The position numbers and the translations under genes are program-made. A stretch of 64,000 nt of DNA from Lactobacillus huangpiensis (GTDB lineage Bacteria; Bacillota; Bacilli; Lactobacillales; Lactobacillaceae): positions 124,001 through 188,000 of the forward strand of contig NZ_BPPA01000005.1 in assembly GCF_019972815.1 (NCBI RefSeq), in the 5' to 3' direction. Each line of letters starts with the position of its first letter. Position 1 is the first letter of the stretch. The notes under the pieces were generated by a model. It made no database searches. It was not told the origin of the DNA and worked only from the letters and a program-made list of their open reading frames with translations. Shown here piece by piece: positions 8,807 through 17,623 of the stretch.

Positions 8807-9805
8807 ATGATTAAAAAATTTTACTCTGCCCTCTTCTGTTTGCTTTTCACTTTTCCTTTTAGCAATACACAAGTTTTCGCTGCAGAACTCACTCCAAGTG
8901 AAACGAATGAAGTGAGTCGTTTGCAGCAGGAATATGCACGACTTGATAACACTATTTATAATCTTAATAATCTTTATTTAAACAAGCCACAGTTTAAAAC
9001 CAAGTTTAAGTCGGGAGCACTTGTGCCGGACTATCTTAACAGTCAATTGGCATATACAAACTATTATAGAAAATTATTCAATTTGACTCCCGTTAAAGAA
9101 AATTTTCAAGATAATATTGCTGCCCAAAAAACTGCTGCAGTTTTAGCCGCTCTCGATGCTAATCCAATGGTAAATCAGCATAATTTGCCTTACGAAAAAA
9201 GACCGAAAATAATTAATAAAACTACTTGGCAACTAGCCCGCGACATTTCCAGCAAGGCCAATCTTAATTTTAATACCAGTGACCAGACTGCAGGTGAAGT
9301 TATCACTGACTTAATTACTGATCGGTATAACTTGACCGGCGCTGACACTGGTCACCGTGCATGGCTGTTATCAACGCGCTTAACTACAACAGGCGCAGGT
9401 GCAGCTTATGGCAAAAACGGGTATCGCTACTCTGTTCAAAAAGTTTTTAACCCCGCTGATGTCTTTCGTACTCCCAGTCGAGAAACAGTAACTTATCCCA
9501 ATAGTGGCGTCTTTCCAATTGAGCTTTTACAAGGTGATAATATCGCCTGGTCAATTTATCTCTCTAATAAAATTTATAAAGGCACACCAAAAATAACCAT
9601 AACTGATAAAGACACTGGTGAAGCTTATCAAGCAGAAAATGTACGCAATTATAGTCACACAGGCTATGGCAATTTTGAAACTATTATTACCTACTATCCA
9701 TGCTCAGTTCCACTAGTTATCGGTCACGAATATGAAGTAAAAATTACGGGTTTAACTAGTTACACGTTTAAGCTGTTTCAACTTCAAAACAAGTCAATAG
9801 AATAG
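8807..9805 (+). CDS. Secreted CAP-domain (SCP/PR-1-like) protein
   Basis: A 332-residue exported protein. The signal peptide has a lysine start, a hydrophobic core and a likely cleavage after VFA (about residue 25). A helical segment is followed by a CAP-like domain (about 80-220) with AYTNYYRKLFNL, VNQHNL, AGEVITDLI and D-T-G-H-R-A-W-L-L-S, in which the His/Glu set typical of CAP proteins can be seen. The last 110 residues look like a beta-rich domain. No LPXTG anchor is present, so it is probably released or held non-covalently. AAGGAGAG precedes the ATG, and TATAAT lies at 8773. Function is unknown. Confidence 0.75.
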   Translation: MIKKFYSALFCLLFTFPFSNTQVFAAELTPSETNEVSRLQQEYARLDNTIYNLNNLYLNKPQFKTKFKSGALVPDYLNSQLAYTNYYRKLFNLTPVKENFQDNIAAQKTAAVLAALDANPMVNQHNLPYEKRPKIINKTTWQLARDISSKANLNFNTSDQTAGEVITDLITDRYNLTGADTGHRAWLLSTRLTTTGAGAAYGKNGYRYSVQKVFNPADVFRTPSRETVTYPNSGVFPIELLQGDNIAWSIYLSNKIYKGTPKITITDKDTGEAYQAENVRNYSHTGYGNFETIITYYPCSVPLVIGHEYEVKITGLTSYTFKLFQLQNKSIE

Positions 9806-9806
9806 T

Positions 9807-9842
9807 AAAAACCTCGAAGAATTATTTTCCTTCGAGGTTTCG
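9807..9842. terminator. Bidirectional terminator between convergent genes
   Basis: AAAACCTCGAAG and its complement CTTCGAGGTTT form a hairpin with A/T runs on both sides, between the CAP gene (plus) and the deoxyribosyltransferase gene (minus). Confidence 0.85.
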
Positions 9843-9871
9843 TATGTTTTATTATGTGAACTGAGTTAATT

Positions 9872-10345
9872 TTAAATATAGTTAGCTACGGCAGCTAATA
9901 AATCTTTTTCATTATTAACTATGGTGCCATTAAGTTTGATCAGCCCAGTAGTATACAAGTTAACATAATGGAATTGGTTTTCAGCAATTTGGGTCAAAGC
10001 TTGTAGCTTCTTTTGGTTAGTAGCTCCCTGCTGACGAGTATCTGTATATAAACCAATTATCGGAATTTCTTTTGCATAAGCTACGCCTATTTCACTCGCT
10101 ACACCATTGTCAATGCTGAGACCGTCAAGAACGGCAATCATCAAATCGCTATTAAGCAGCTTTTCAGTATCAGCTTGAGCAATCATTTTAGAATCAGCAT
10201 AAGCCTGTTTGTCATTAATTGACGCGTTTTCCTGGGGCAAATATAAATCAATTGAATTATCTATTTGACGTATTTTAGCCGCCAATTGCGCGTTATAATT
10301 AATTTCTGCTTGTGAAAACAGAGCATTTGCAAAATAAATTTTCAT
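9872..10345 (-). CDS. Nucleoside 2-deoxyribosyltransferase family protein
   Basis: A 157-residue protein of the family that exchanges bases on 2'-deoxynucleosides for purine and pyrimidine salvage, which is common in lactobacilli. It begins MKIYFANALFSQAE, the substrate-binding N-terminal strand. It then has D-L-M-I-A-V-L-D-G (Asp74) and V-A-S-E-I-G-V-A-Y-A, whose Glu85 is the likely catalytic nucleophile. The length fits the family. It follows the TetR/membrane-protein pair by 46 bases on the same strand. The base specificity cannot be told from the sequence. Confidence 0.85.
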   Translation of the reverse strand: MKIYFANALFSQAEINYNAQLAAKIRQIDNSIDLYLPQENASINDKQAYADSKMIAQADTEKLLNSDLMIAVLDGLSIDNGVASEIGVAYAKEIPIIGLYTDTRQQGATNQKKLQALTQIAENQFHYVNLYTTGLIKLNGTIVNNEKDLLAAVANYI

Positions 10346-10391
10346 ATGTGTTTCCTTTAAAAAAACGATTAATTATTTTAAAACAGAGAGC

Positions 10392-11222
10392 CTAATTGTT
10401 TGGAGAGCTAATTTCCCACGGAATTGCACTTAAAATATAAAGAACAACTCCTACAATAACAAAGTCCAAAAAGATACTGCTGCTTATTTCTAACACAAAA
10501 CCTAATACAGCTAAACCTTCAACATTAAAAATTACTGGAATAATAGCCAATATGCCTGCAATTAATATTAACCAAAAACCTGCCCACATACCACATGCGG
10601 TAACTTCGTGAGTCAGCATTTTTGAATTGAAAAATAATTTCATATCACTTATTAATGAACGTAAACTAATAATAGCCATTATCAGGATAATTACGTTAAC
10701 AATTAATAAGATAAAAGCAATATTGCCTCCAAGAGTGATTGTGTTCAGATTAAAAGTATCGATTACATCAAATGGAGCATTGTTTTCCTGCTCCTTTAAT
10801 TTTTCTTGTACTAACTGGGCATCACTGGATGAACCTTGATCAATGTTTAAATCAATGTCATGTAAAATTTGCTTGGCCAATTTCATATTACTAAACTTGA
10901 ACCAGGGGGTTCCCAAAGTATAGTCAATAATATGGTCAGCAATTGGTTGGGTTTGCTTAGTAGTCAGCAGATTGGCATTTCCATTTTTATTAGCTCCAAT
11001 TGTTTCTGCTAATGCATCAAAATGCTTGTTTATTTGTCTGACTACTACAGCTTCATTACTACTGTTTCTAATTTGTCCCTTCATAAAAAAGGGATTAAGG
11101 AAAGTCGCGGTAATCATGGTTAGCGATACAATCAGAAAGATGATAAAGGACAGAACCTGTTTGTATTGGTTGTTCTGTTCTTGATTTATTCTGTGCAAAC
11201 CATCTCGCACGCCATTTGCCAT
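10392..11222 (-). CDS. Membrane protein paired with TetR regulator, unknown
   Basis: A 276-residue membrane protein. It has one helix near the N-terminus (about 24-46), an extracytoplasmic domain of about 110 residues (48-158) and three or four further membrane segments (about 160-270). I do not recognise a family. It starts 11 bases after the TetR gene ends, so the pair is co-transcribed, and the regulator may control it and respond to a compound handled at the membrane. Function is unknown. Confidence 0.6.
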   Translation of the reverse strand: MANGVRDGLHRINQEQNNQYKQVLSFIIFLIVSLTMITATFLNPFFMKGQIRNSSNEAVVVRQINKHFDALAETIGANKNGNANLLTTKQTQPIADHIIDYTLGTPWFKFSNMKLAKQILHDIDLNIDQGSSSDAQLVQEKLKEQENNAPFDVIDTFNLNTITLGGNIAFILLIVNVIILIMAIISLRSLISDMKLFFNSKMLTHEVTACGMWAGFWLILIAGILAIIPVIFNVEGLAVLGFVLEISSSIFLDFVIVGVVLYILSAIPWEISSPNN

Positions 11223-11233
11223 ATTTTTCCTTC

Positions 11234-11917
11234 CTAACAGACAATCTCCTTGTCTTCATCAAACATCGTATCTATTGCATGATGAATGGTCTTAATGTCA
11301 GTAGATTCAATAATCTCATGACCCTCTTTAAGCGCCTTTTCAATAGTTGGTTTTGAGGAATGTAAAAAACTGTACATAAATGCTTTGGTACCATAATCAG
11401 CTATCTCTTCAGGAGAAACTCCATATTGTTTATTATCATAATAAAGACGCCCTACACCAGTTACGGAAAAGGCAATCCCCATGCGAACTTCTTTTGGATC
11501 AAAGTCAAAGTGATTAAACAACTGCTTTTCTTTCAACCAGTCGTTGATAGTTTTACTCCAAAAATCTAACGATTCGTTACTCTTAAATACCTCAGTAATA
11601 ATACGTTTAAGACCTTCATCATAAATACCCAGCATTTCAATTGTATAAATAAAAGCTTTAGCGCGAGCCCATACTTCGACTTCCTTGCTAACACTAAACT
11701 TTTGCACTTGCTTATCTAATGTATTGAGAATATTCCGAACTACATCAGCAATTAAACTTGCTTTATGTGGATAATATGATTGCAATAAAGATTTGGAAAT
11801 TCCAGATTTTTCTGCGATCATTTGAAATGAAACACTGTCCATGCCATTTTCTCTAATTAAGTGAAAAGTATTACTTAAAATTGTACGTCTTCTTTTATAA
11901 TTTTTACGTCGTGCCAT
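11234..11917 (-). CDS. TetR/AcrR-family regulator
   Basis: A 227-residue repressor-type protein. The N-terminal helix-turn-helix reads FHLIRENGMDSVSFQMIAEK, then SGISKSLLQSYYPHKASLI, the usual TetR recognition helix followed by Y-x-x-x-K. The remaining helices form the ligand-binding and dimer domain. The ATG at 11917 is preceded by AGGAGCTGAG. It is followed immediately by the membrane protein gene and then the deoxyribosyltransferase gene, which suggests an autoregulated operon; that is inference. Confidence 0.8.
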   Translation of the reverse strand: MARRKNYKRRRTILSNTFHLIRENGMDSVSFQMIAEKSGISKSLLQSYYPHKASLIADVVRNILNTLDKQVQKFSVSKEVEVWARAKAFIYTIEMLGIYDEGLKRIITEVFKSNESLDFWSKTINDWLKEKQLFNHFDFDPKEVRMGIAFSVTGVGRLYYDNKQYGVSPEEIADYGTKAFMYSFLHSSKPTIEKALKEGHEIIESTDIKTIHHAIDTMFDEDKEIVC

Positions 11918-12056
11918 AATATTTTCTCAGCTCCTATACATTTGCCTTAATTATACCAATGATATTGAATAAATAAATAAAAATGCACCGGTATATTATT
12001 GGCTGATAGTATTTACTAAAGAAACATATACTAAAATAAGCCGTTTATCTACGTAA

Positions 12057-13037
12057 TTACTTTAATTTGCTTTCACTTAACAAATGCATTGAACGGTCAT
12101 TATATACATAATTAATTCCACGCGCTAAAAGCAAATCGACTGAAATACGAACCATTCTATCTGGATAATGACTATGTTTAATTGTATCAGTTACCACTAT
12201 TTGTTCGATTGGCAACTCATTCAGAACTTCAGTTGCATTTTGTGATAATAATGCGTGAGTTGATGCAACGTAAACTTTCTTTGCACCCGCTGCTAAAACG
12301 GACTTAGTGGAGGAAGAAATACGTGACCCCGTATCAATTAAATCATCTACAATAATACACTTTTTGTCTTTAACATTTCCAATCATATCATGCACATCAG
12401 TGTCATAACGTGCACGACGCTGATCAACAATCGCAATCGGGGCATCAAAGCACTGACCAAAATTACGAGCAAGCTTAGCTCCAGAGTGATCTGGAGAAAC
12501 AACTACAATATCGTCTTCCTCTTTGGTAGCAATGCCATTATCTATAAAATATTGTGCTAAAAGTGGCATAGCATGCAAATGATCAACTGGCACATTATAA
12601 AATCCTTGAATTTGCGAAGCATGCAAATCAAGTGCAATTAAGTGATCCAGACCAGTAATTTGTAATAAATTAGCTATTAGTTTAGCAGTTATTGGTTCCC
12701 GCGAACGAGTTTTTGTATCTGAACGTGAATAAGCCAGGTATGGCACTACCACATTGATTCTGTGTGCTGAAGCGCGATGCAAAGCATCCAAAACAATTTC
12801 CAGTTCCATAAAGTTTTCATTTACAGGATCCTGAATTGACTGAATAACGAAAACATCGCATCCTCTGACACTTTCGCCAATATTAACTTGAATTTCACCG
12901 TCACTGAAATGTTGCACAGCAGTTTCAATTAACGGTTTTTTCAAAATTTGCGCAATTTTTTCATTTAATGCGGGATTTCCGCCCAACCCAATCAGCTTCA
13001 TCGGGTGCAATATTTGAAGAAGTTCTTCCTTGTTCAT
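12057..13037 (-). CDS. prs: Ribose-phosphate pyrophosphokinase
   Basis: A 326-residue PRPP synthetase that transfers pyrophosphate from ATP to ribose 5-phosphate and feeds nucleotide, histidine and NAD synthesis. Seen are the catalytic flexible-loop region FSDGEIQVNIGESVRG, VFVIQS, DLHASQIQGFY, VVSPDHSGAKLAR and the PRPP-binding loop IIVDDLIDTGSRI. The length is slightly above the usual 315 because of the C-terminal NDRSMHLLSESKLK. It stands alone. Many lactobacilli carry two prs copies, so this may be a secondary one; this window cannot decide. Confidence 0.93.
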   Translation of the reverse strand: MNKEELLQILHPMKLIGLGGNPALNEKIAQILKKPLIETAVQHFSDGEIQVNIGESVRGCDVFVIQSIQDPVNENFMELEIVLDALHRASAHRINVVVPYLAYSRSDTKTRSREPITAKLIANLLQITGLDHLIALDLHASQIQGFYNVPVDHLHAMPLLAQYFIDNGIATKEEDDIVVVSPDHSGAKLARNFGQCFDAPIAIVDQRRARYDTDVHDMIGNVKDKKCIIVDDLIDTGSRISSSTKSVLAAGAKKVYVASTHALLSQNATEVLNELPIEQIVVTDTIKHSHYPDRMVRISVDLLLARGINYVYNDRSMHLLSESKLK

Positions 13038-13119
13038 GACTACCTCGTTTTTTTAAAATTACAATCTTTGCAAGTCTATTATAACCAAAAAAGTCCCCAG
13101 TGCCTAGAAAAGTAAAAAT

Positions 13120-13153
13120 TCAAAAAAGCCGAAACTAATATCGGCTTTTAAAC
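13120..13153. terminator. Intrinsic terminator
   Basis: AAAAAGCCGA and TCGGCTTTT form a hairpin with flanking A/T runs, downstream of the minus-strand hydrolase gene and able to act in either direction. Confidence 0.8.
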
Positions 13154-13191
13154 ATTATGTTTGAAACAAAAATATTCTTAAACTAAATAAA

Positions 13192-13848
13192 CTACTTAAA
13201 AAAGTCTTCCATTAAGTTTAGCAGTTTAAAACTCCTAACTGCATAACCTTCATGCTTTTGTCTAGGCATAATCAGAAGCTGTCCTTGAGGAATAATTTGA
13301 CTGTACCAGCGAACATGTTCTACTTTAACCCAGTCTTTTTCTCCAACGACACAATAAGTCGGTATCTTGATTGCCTTCAAGCTGTCAACAGACATGAAAC
13401 TTTCTGACAATTCCACTTTACTATCACGGTTCATGCGCAAGAAGCGCAGAAAGCCTTCAGTCAAATAATGATATGATTTGATACCATTGCCATTTACAAA
13501 GACACCGGCTACCATGAGCTTTTTAAAGATATTTTGATCCTGACTTGCAAGCATCATTGCCACCAAACCACCGGCATCAAAGCCAAAACAATAGCAGCCT
13601 CTGATATTCACCTGCTTAATAAAAGCAGCCAAGTCTTCAACTTCTGTTTGATAGTGCTCGGCAGGTTCTCCCTGACTGAGACCATGGCCTCTCATATCTA
13701 GAACATAAACCGCATAGTAAAGAGAAAGCGGGGCAACAATCTGGTCAAACATGCCACCATCTAAATGATGTCCGTGTAATAAAAGCAGCGGGGCACCCTT
13801 GCCTAACTTACTGTAATAAAGCTCGTTACCATTAACTTTTTCTCTCAT
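13192..13848 (-). CDS. Alpha/beta hydrolase with Asp in the nucleophile elbow
   Basis: A 218-residue alpha/beta hydrolase with LLLLHGHHLDGGMF (oxyanion region), VLDMRGHGLSQG, a candidate acid in GEKDWV (Asp172) and His199 in RQKHEGY. The elbow that normally reads G-x-S-x-G is G-F-D-A-G-G (89-94), so the nucleophile position is Asp91, as in haloalkane dehalogenases and epoxide hydrolases; the codon is GAT. The gene overlaps the upstream glycosyltransferase by four bases. Either the enzyme uses an Asp nucleophile or it is a non-hydrolytic relative. Substrate is unknown. Confidence 0.8.
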   Translation of the reverse strand: MREKVNGNELYYSKLGKGAPLLLLHGHHLDGGMFDQIVAPLSLYYAVYVLDMRGHGLSQGEPAEHYQTEVEDLAAFIKQVNIRGCYCFGFDAGGLVAMMLASQDQNIFKKLMVAGVFVNGNGIKSYHYLTEGFLRFLRMNRDSKVELSESFMSVDSLKAIKIPTYCVVGEKDWVKVEHVRWYSQIIPQGQLLIMPRQKHEGYAVRSFKLLNLMEDFFK

Positions 13849-14690
13849 CTTTGGTCTCTTTCACTAGCTTCTACCAAACTTCGATTAGAATTTTTTTCTT
13901 TCTTATGCTCATGCCACAAACTGCGAACAATGATCTTAGCAATAATATAGTTAGCTTTAAAATTATCAGGAATCATTTTAGCGTTAAAGTGATGAACCAT
14001 GCTGTCCTTACGCTGCCAATAATGGTATATAGGTTTACTATCACAATAAAAGCCTTCAGTTAAAGACAAATATTGCACATTAAATATCTGATCTTCCATG
14101 AAAGCCAAATTTTCCATGAAGTGAAGATGATTCCTCCGCACGACAGATAATTTATAGCCCTTGTTCCAGGTATAGCCTTTGACTGGAGTAGCCAAACAAT
14201 GATTATCACACAAAGAGCCTAATGGGTTGCTGATTAGCTGGTAAGTTCTAGCCTTGCCCTTCATACCCTGGACAATTTTTTTGGTAACAGGAATTGAGTC
14301 TGGTTTCGTTTCGTAGTCAAGCCAAAAGCCACAGGAAACCATTGCAGCATCAGGATGGTTATGAAAAGCATTTACAAAAAATGCTGTGTAATCGGAATCT
14401 ACCCAGTCATCACCATCATGAAATGTAAAATATGGCGTATCGACATTTGCAATACCGACATTACGTGCATCAGACAAGCCACTATTGTGCTTGTTTATTA
14501 TCTTAAAGTAACGGAATCTTTCACGATAGCTTTCTGCTATTTTTCGCGTATTATCCGTTGAACCATCATTGACAATTAACAACTTAAAATTCGGATCATC
14601 TTGCTTAGCTAAATGTTCAAGTGCCCGATCTAAATATTTTTCAACATTGTAAATTGGCATAATGACAGTTAATTCAGGTTGCTGAATCAT
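13845..14690 (-). CDS. Family 2 glycosyltransferase
   Basis: A 281-residue GT-A fold transferase that adds a sugar from a nucleotide donor. The N-terminus reads LTVIMPIYNVEKYLDRAL, then LLIVNDGSTDNTRKIAE, NSGLSDARNVGI and the metal-binding TFHDGDDWVD. The C-terminus is soluble, with FMEDQIFNVQYL. The ATG at 14690 is chosen because AAGGAGGG lies five bases upstream; the upstream in-frame TTG would put that site inside the gene. It is coupled by a four-base overlap to the hydrolase. The target (wall polymer, glycolipid or surface protein) is unknown. Confidence 0.88.
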   Translation of the reverse strand: MIQQPELTVIMPIYNVEKYLDRALEHLAKQDDPNFKLLIVNDGSTDNTRKIAESYRERFRYFKIINKHNSGLSDARNVGIANVDTPYFTFHDGDDWVDSDYTAFFVNAFHNHPDAAMVSCGFWLDYETKPDSIPVTKKIVQGMKGKARTYQLISNPLGSLCDNHCLATPVKGYTWNKGYKLSVVRRNHLHFMENLAFMEDQIFNVQYLSLTEGFYCDSKPIYHYWQRKDSMVHHFNAKMIPDNFKANYIIAKIIVRSLWHEHKKEKNSNRSLVEASERDQR

Positions 14691-14828
14691 AGCTCCCTCC
14701 TTCAATTTGTTATTATACCATCTTAAATATTAAAAATAACGTAAAGTAAGTAGTACATAACTATAATTTAACCTTTTGTATTTAGCATTTAGTATAATTA
14801 GGAACAGTCAAAAGGAGTTAATTTTTTT

Positions 14829-15797
14829 ATGAAAAAAGCAAAAACAATTTCAACTATTATTACACTGTTATTTTTTAGTATGCTTATGTGCGGTGCTGTC
14901 ACACAAACTGTTAAAGCAGATGAATTACCAGTTGTTTGTCTTGGGACTTCTTTAACCGATTCTCAAAGAAGCGGTACACTGAAAGCACTCAGCGAACCGC
15001 TAAACGGCAGTAGTTACCAAACAATTACTATTACTGGTGAGGATTTAGTCAAATATCTTAATCCTTCAGGTGCAAACTTTACCACCCACTCTGGTGTCTG
15101 GTCCAGTGCCATGATTGAAAAAGCAAGACAAGGTAATGGCATTAATGTCCACATCCTTGATTATCAGGGGCGTAATAATATTACAACAATTACAGCTGAT
15201 CAATATAAAAATGCTGCTTTAACTGCCGGTATTTCTGATGCCAATATTTATGTTACCAGCGCTGTTCCAATTGATGGCTCTGGTGCTTTAGCAGGTGTTT
15301 ATGCTGCCTACAACAAAACTGGAGAAAATTTAAATCAAAATCAAGTGAATGCGGCACAAGATGAAATGAATACCTTAAGTAAAATTACCAAGGAAAATAA
15401 GGATAAAAGCGGTTATAGCGATGCACAATTAAATAATGCAGTTGCCGGCGCTAAACAGGAAATGGGTAAAATCGGCAACAATGTGTCAGATAGTCAAATT
15501 CATGATATTGTAAACAATCAGATCAATATTAATCATCTTGGTGACGTCATTAATAATAATCAAAAACAGCAGATTATTAATGTCTTAATTGAAGTTCGTG
15601 ATTCCGGTGCTTTAAAAAATCACAAATTTAAGGATCAGGCTGATGCTTTGTCCAAAAACATCAAGAAAAATGCCAAAGGAATTTTCGATAAAATAAACAC
15701 TCCAGAAAATCGTAACTGGTTTGAACAAATTTGGCATAATATTACTTCATTTTTCAGCAATCTTTTTAGTGGTCTGATTGTTGTTAATTTTAATTAA
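14829..15797 (+). CDS. Secreted DUF1002 protein
   Basis: A 322-residue exported protein with a signal peptide cleaved probably after VKA (about residue 30). The body matches the DUF1002 family of Firmicutes: VVCLGTSLTDSQRSGTLKAL near the start, T-I-T-G-E-D-L-V-K-Y-L, SSAMIEKARQGNGINVHI, and A-A-L-T-A-G-I-S-D-A-N-I-Y-V-T-S-A-V-P. The second half is helical and ends in a hydrophobic FSNLFSGLIVV segment. AAAGGAG lies ten bases before the ATG and TATAAT at 14793. It ends flush against the convergent rnhA gene with no terminator. The role of the family is unknown. Confidence 0.85.
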   Translation: MKKAKTISTIITLLFFSMLMCGAVTQTVKADELPVVCLGTSLTDSQRSGTLKALSEPLNGSSYQTITITGEDLVKYLNPSGANFTTHSGVWSSAMIEKARQGNGINVHILDYQGRNNITTITADQYKNAALTAGISDANIYVTSAVPIDGSGALAGVYAAYNKTGENLNQNQVNAAQDEMNTLSKITKENKDKSGYSDAQLNNAVAGAKQEMGKIGNNVSDSQIHDIVNNQININHLGDVINNNQKQQIINVLIEVRDSGALKNHKFKDQADALSKNIKKNAKGIFDKINTPENRNWFEQIWHNITSFFSNLFSGLIVVNFN

Positions 15798-16598
15798 TTA
15801 CATTTGGTCCATAAATTTGTTTAATGTATGATCAACAAATTCATTACCGCGATTATTAGCGTGTCCTTTAGTCCATTCGAATTTAGACTGAGAAAATTTA
15901 TTTAAAAGCTGATCAAGCTCCTGCCAACACTCAAGGTTTGCAATTGCACCTTTCGTACTTTTTGTCCATCCCCGTTTTTTCCAGCTTTTAAGCCAGCCTT
16001 TAGTTATTGGATTTAAAACGTATTGTGAATCCAGCACAAATAATAATGGTCTTTCATTAAAGCCCAACTCGAGCAATTTTTTGAGCGCTTCTATTAAAGC
16101 TGTTAGTTCCATCTTATTATTAGTAGCTCCAAATTCACCGTTTGAATCATAAACAGATCTTTTATGACCCTGATCATGCCATTCAATTAGATAAGCCCAT
16201 GCAGCTTTATCGGTTTCTCGCACATGACCACCCTTAAAATTACCGGTATTGCGGGTACCGCCGTCAGTATAAATAGTAGCAAAATAATTGCCGGAATCTG
16301 CTGGAAGTAATTGATCAGTTGCTTTTGCCACTTTTTGTGTATTGTCAATGGCAGAATTTTGTTTGATTTTGCGACTTTCTTTTTGAATCTTGGCAATGGC
16401 TTTTTGTAATGAATCCTCGTCTTTTTGAAAAACTTGATTTACTGTTTCGCGATCCCAATTTAAATATTCAGTGGCATCAGTTATTTTGGTGAAGGATTTG
16501 TATTCAGCACCAGAATAGCCCTCAACCTGTTTCCGGGCCTCTTCCCAGGTGCGATAAACGCCTGGCTTGCGGCCTTTTTTTACTGCATAAAATTTCAT
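15798..16598 (-). CDS. rnhA: Ribonuclease HI with N-terminal viroplasmin (RHBD) domain
   Basis: A 266-residue RNase H that cuts RNA in RNA-DNA hybrids. The N-terminal hybrid-binding domain reads KFYAVKKGRKPGVYRTWEEA followed by V-x-G-Y-S-G-A-x-Y-K-S-F. After a linker comes the catalytic domain with the acidic residues in ATIYTDGG, NKMELTALI, FVLDSQYV and the final GHANNRGNEFVDH. GGGGGA lies five bases before the ATG at 16598, which decides the start. Its stop directly abuts that of the DUF1002 gene. Confidence 0.92.
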   Translation of the reverse strand: MKFYAVKKGRKPGVYRTWEEARKQVEGYSGAEYKSFTKITDATEYLNWDRETVNQVFQKDEDSLQKAIAKIQKESRKIKQNSAIDNTQKVAKATDQLLPADSGNYFATIYTDGGTRNTGNFKGGHVRETDKAAWAYLIEWHDQGHKRSVYDSNGEFGATNNKMELTALIEALKKLLELGFNERPLLFVLDSQYVLNPITKGWLKSWKKRGWTKSTKGAIANLECWQELDQLLNKFSQSKFEWTKGHANNRGNEFVDHTLNKFMDQM

Positions 16599-16667
16599 AT
16601 GTTCCCCCATCACTAAAATTCCCAGTCAATGCTAAAATATAAGTAGTTCTATTTTTAAGGTGGTATT

Positions 16668-17600
16668 ATGTTCTTCAATACTAAAAAATACAAGGAAGAA
16701 GTGGAGAAAAACCACAAGCGCGACCTTGCAAAGGAACCGAGCAGACTATGCATGGTTTTCTTGGCTGCCTTGGCAACTTTTGCACCTACACGTATTTTCT
16801 TGCGTTTGCACAAAAAAGGGATCGAAGATGACGCCACTATTGAACCAAAAAAAGGCAACTTTGAACAGGTACCTATAATTTATTTTCATGGCTTTCGCGG
16901 CGGTGACTACACTACAAGGGTAATGGTCAAGCAGGCACTTGCTGATAAAGGCAATCCCAAATATCTCAAAGTTACTGTTGATTTACTGGGAAACTTTAAG
17001 TTAGAAGGGACTTGGACTGGTGATCCCAATCCAATAGTGCAAGTTGTTTTTCGCCAGAGACTCGTTGGCGTATATGCAATTGACTACTACCTGCGTTTTA
17101 CACTGCCCTTTTTAGCTCAAAGGTACCACTTTTCGCATTATTCAGCAATTGCACATTCATTGGCATGTCCCTGCATAGTACGGACTGAAATGCGTGAATA
17201 TCGGAAGAAAAATTTCCCTCATTTAGTCAAATGTGCGTTTATCGCAGGTCCTTTTGACGGTGTTGTTTATTTAGGAGATATCCCAAATGTAAATGCCTTT
17301 AACCAAAAAGGTCGTCCAGCTGTAGTTAATCTGCACTATCTGTATCTGTTGCTCAGACGCAAACGGTTTAATCCTAATATTTCAGTATTAAATATTTATG
17401 GTAATGTTTTGGATAACACTAATAGTGACAGATTTATTTCCGTCACTTCTGCTAAAAGCATACGCTATATTCTGGCTCCTTATGCTAAATCTTATCATGA
17501 AGTTGAAATTCGCGGTAAAAAATACGCTGAACACAGCTGGATGCACGATAACCCATTTGTAATCGACATTATTGATAAATTTATTGGCATTAAGAAGTAA
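16668..17600 (+). CDS. Alpha/beta hydrolase of the DUF915 type
   Basis: A 310-residue hydrolase of the lactobacillar DUF915 / cell-surface hydrolase type. It has IIYFHGFRGGDYTTR, the elbow A-H-S-L-A (Ser164), NIYGNVLDNTNSDRF as the likely acid region and EHSWMHDN with the His. In this family the protein is often exported; here the N-terminus has a hydrophobic stretch (about 28-42), LCMVFLAALATFAPT, preceded by many charged residues, so membrane attachment is possible. It is followed 23 bases later by cardiolipin synthase, which suggests a lipid or envelope role. Confidence 0.8.
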   Translation: MFFNTKKYKEEVEKNHKRDLAKEPSRLCMVFLAALATFAPTRIFLRLHKKGIEDDATIEPKKGNFEQVPIIYFHGFRGGDYTTRVMVKQALADKGNPKYLKVTVDLLGNFKLEGTWTGDPNPIVQVVFRQRLVGVYAIDYYLRFTLPFLAQRYHFSHYSAIAHSLACPCIVRTEMREYRKKNFPHLVKCAFIAGPFDGVVYLGDIPNVNAFNQKGRPAVVNLHYLYLLLRRKRFNPNISVLNIYGNVLDNTNSDRFISVTSAKSIRYILAPYAKSYHEVEIRGKKYAEHSWMHDNPFVIDIIDKFIGIKK

Positions 17601-17623
17601 TTTGATTTTTGGAGGAAATACGT

